Below are positions 6,411-8,078 of a stretch of DNA of 8,078 bases, piece by piece. Source of the DNA: an uncultured Lachnospiraceae bacterium (GTDB lineage: Bacteria > Bacillota > Clostridia > Lachnospirales > Lachnospiraceae). Made by a program: the position numbers and the translations under genes. The stretch is from NCBI GenBank assembly GCA_902782965.1, contig CACZPG010000141.1, positions 1 through 8,078 of the forward strand. Direction: 5' to 3'. The stretch's first letter is position 1. Every line of letters starts with the position of its first letter. The notes below the pieces were generated by a model, which searched no databases, had not been told where the DNA came from, and saw only the letters and a program-made list of their open reading frames with translations.

Positions 6411-7941
6411 CTCCGTTTATATATCTCTGGAGATATTCTTTATTCTTCTCAAGATCCGGAACCAGAACGGACATTCCGTTGATACTGTCACCGTAATAGG
6501 TTCCTTCTACAGGAATGATATGACTCTTCATATCACCACCGGTCATGATACCGAAAGCGATTCTGAGCATTCCCCAGGTCTTGACATCAGTTTTAATACT
6601 TGGCGCCGCCTTTGTCGCCAGATTATAACCACTGATGAAGTGACCATGTTTAACCTTGCTTACTGCTCCTGATATAACCTTTCTCTGACGTTCTGTTCTG
6701 TCCCAGTCAGAATTACCTACATGTCTTATTCGTGAATATGCAAGCAGCTGACTTGGTGTCAGAGTATTTCTTCCTTCGGTAAGATTCCATACTTCATCTG
6801 AAGCATCATTATTGGAACCGAATCCTGGATTAGCATTCATATAAGCAGCTTCATCTGCTGTCAGATCCATTTCCAGATTACCCACGGCTGTCATAGCCTC
6901 TAGGAATCCGTCAAAATCAACCATGGCATTTCCGTCTATTGTTACACCGAAATTCTCTTCTATAGTCTGATCAAGAAGATCAATTCCGCCAAATGCATAA
7001 GCTGCATTAATCCTGTTGCCACCCTGTCCCGGAATCTGAACATATGTATCTCTCATAATGGAGGTCATTGAAACAGAATTCTTAGCAGTATTTATAGATA
7101 TAAGTATCATACTATCGGATCGCTGTCCAGTCTCTCCTTCACGAGCATCCTGGCCAATAAGCAGAACATTTACCACGCTACCCTTCATGGAAGATACTCT
7201 TTTCGAAACCTCTGTATCAATGTGATCGAATCTTCTGGTTATATTCCAGATAGCCGCACATATAATAAGCAGGAATATCAGAATAAGTGCTATTAATGTT
7301 TTGAGAAAACTGTGTTTCTTTTTCTTCTGTCTCTTCTGCTGTTCCTTCTGCTTCTTCAGATCCTTCTGAATACGTTTATTCTCTCTCTTCTCGTCTTTAC
7401 GTCTCTGCTTAGACCTTGCCTCTCTGGCAAGATCACGTTGTTCTGCCTCTTCGTAGCTCATATATTCTTCATCGTCATCGTCATCATATTCAGTTTCATA
7501 TGAATTGATGAACTCCTCATCACTTACAGCCTGATCAGGATCATAGGTCCTTGTTCTGGATGCTTTTCTCTCCGGTCTTGGTTTCTCCTGTCTCTGTCTT
7601 TCCTGCATTTGCCGCTGCTGTCTTGGACGTTCCTGCCAGGTTCCGTCAGAATCATCCGTTTCAACATCAGCATCCCTATAATCCAAATCCCGATAACCTG
7701 CATCCCGATAAGCAGTATCTCTATTTCTATTAGATTCAAAGTTTGGGGTCTGTATATTTCTCTGGGGTTCATTAAAGGCCGAATCCTGAAGAGGATCGTA
7801 TCCCTGTTTGGAGCTTCCTCCTCGCTCCATTTCACGGATGCGTCTCAGTTCCTCTCTCTGAAGAGCCTCAAGTTCTTTCTTCTTCCTCTCAGTCTCTTCA
7901 TGGATTCTACGTAATTCAAGTTCATCATCACTGTAATTCAT
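6403..7941 (-). CDS. LytR-CpsA-Psr (LCP) family cell-wall glycopolymer transferase with long cytoplasmic head
   Basis: LCP enzymes transfer lipid-linked glycopolymers such as teichoic acids or capsule onto peptidoglycan outside the membrane. Here a single membrane helix (about 212-232) follows a strongly basic stretch (178-210), giving an N-in, C-out topology. The extracellular LCP domain (about 255-440) keeps its hallmarks: LLIGQDAR at 260-267, RSDSMIL at 274-280, MRDTYVQIP at 296-304, NRINAAYAFGG near 309-319 and YSRIRHV...DRTERQRK at 402-421, so it should be active. The roughly 210-residue cytoplasmic head is unusually long: a charged coiled-coil-like start (6-40), xxYRD repeats (71-90), Gln/Arg-rich and Pro-containing sequence (100-130), an acidic patch DDDDDEE (153-159) and Lys-rich DNA-distal end. 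AGGAGG at 7953-7958, 11 nt before the ATG, fixes the start. It is probably cotranscribed with the EAL gene upstream. Confidence 0.92.
   Translation of the reverse strand: MNYSDDELELRRIHEETERKKKELEALQREELRRIREMERGGSSKQGYDPLQDSAFNEPQRNIQTPNFESNRNRDTAYRDAGYRDLDYRDADVETDDSDGTWQERPRQQRQMQERQRQEKPRPERKASRTRTYDPDQAVSDEEFINSYETEYDDDDDEEYMSYEEAEQRDLAREARSKQRRKDEKRENKRIQKDLKKQKEQQKRQKKKKHSFLKTLIALILIFLLIICAAIWNITRRFDHIDTEVSKRVSSMKGSVVNVLLIGQDAREGETGQRSDSMILISINTAKNSVSMTSIMRDTYVQIPGQGGNRINAAYAFGGIDLLDQTIEENFGVTIDGNAMVDFDGFLEAMTAVGNLEMDLTADEAAYMNANPGFGSNNDASDEVWNLTEGRNTLTPSQLLAYSRIRHVGNSDWDRTERQRKVISGAVSKVKHGHFISGYNLATKAAPSIKTDVKTWGMLRIAFGIMTGGDMKSHIIPVEGTYYGDSINGMSVLVPDLEKNKEYLQRYINGEE
7672..7731 (-). 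repeat. 15-bp tandem repeats encoding an xxYRD pentapeptide repeat
   Basis: Units starting at 7672, 7687 and 7702 all begin ATCCC and share most bases (for example ATCCCGATAACCTGC and ATCCCGATAAGCAGT); a decayed fourth unit starts at 7717. The period is in frame and encodes TAYRD, AGYRD, LDYRD and a degenerate NRNRD at LCP residues 71-90. This is a small in-frame expansion within the disordered cytoplasmic head, likely variable in copy number between strains. Confidence 0.7.
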
Positions 7942-7959
7942 TACAGTATTTTCCTCCTG

Positions 7960-8078
7960 TTAGTTTATAACCATCTTCTTTTCGTACTTATCGTACGGCA
8001 TAGGCTTGTCAAATATATAACCCTGAATCATATCGCAGCCTTCCTTAGCCAGGAAATCAACCTGTTCTCTGGCCTCGA
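7960..8078 (-). CDS. C-terminal end of an EAL-domain protein (putative cyclic-di-GMP phosphodiesterase), partial
   Basis: The last 38 codons and the stop (7960-7962) of a gene extending beyond the window edge. The residues read EAREQVDFLAKEGCD followed by MIQGYIFDKPMPYDKYEKK, the characteristic end of EAL domains: a helix ending in a GCD-type turn, then QGYxFxKPxP, where the Gln contacts cyclic-di-GMP in characterised enzymes. EAL proteins hydrolyse cyclic-di-GMP to pGpG. The catalytic EAL motif and any GGDEF, PAS or membrane domain lie outside the window, so activity cannot be judged. The stop is 18 nt before the LCP start codon, which makes the two genes a likely operon. Confidence 0.85.
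   Translation of the reverse strand, partial: EAREQVDFLAKEGCDMIQGYIFDKPMPYDKYEKKMVIN

Overview
The window looks like an ordinary chromosomal segment of a low-to-moderate GC Firmicute, most probably a Clostridia/Lachnospiraceae-type organism. This rests on AT-rich spacers, strong GGAGG-type ribosome binding sites, a short clostridial-style ABC exporter operon and an LCP cell-wall enzyme with a very long charged cytoplasmic head. The genus cannot be fixed from the sequence alone. Every supported gene lies on the minus strand, so transcription runs from high to low coordinates.

In transcription order: (1) 7960-8078 holds the last 38 codons of an EAL-type protein (cyclic-di-GMP phosphodiesterase family). 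(2) Only 17 nt after its stop is the SD-preceded gene for a LytR-CpsA-Psr (LCP) protein (6403-7941), which attaches glycopolymers to peptidoglycan. It ends in a short 10-bp tandem repeat and then a REP-like hairpin with a T-tract (6322-6377). (3) A 341-bp AT-rich spacer (6062-6402) carries this hairpin, a cluster of inverted repeats, a 22-bp palindrome and a candidate extended -10 promoter. (4) carA (4931-6061) and carB (1615-4938) overlap by 8 nt and encode the two subunits of glutamine-dependent carbamoyl-phosphate synthase for pyrimidine and arginine synthesis. They end at a good intrinsic terminator (1541-1577). (5) A sigma-A-like promoter (1508-1536) drives an ABC exporter operon: a short ATPase (821-1426), an abutting multi-pass membrane protein (89-820), and probably a third gene whose first 18 codons are visible at 1-56.

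The three transcription units appear functionally independent: c-di-GMP/cell-envelope, nucleotide/arginine precursor synthesis, and an ABC exporter of unknown substrate. I corrected two starts: carB to ATG 4938 and the ATPase to ATG 1426. In both cases the upstream GTG or TTG lies inside the Shine-Dalgarno sequence.

I see no CRISPR array, transposase, tRNA, rRNA or phage gene, and no convincing undescribed multi-gene system. The features most worth a second look are the inverted-repeat-rich carA upstream region, the strong hairpin inside the carA coding sequence, the REP-like terminator, the roughly 30-residue insertion in CarB, and the EAL-LCP gene pairing with its unusual cytoplasmic head.
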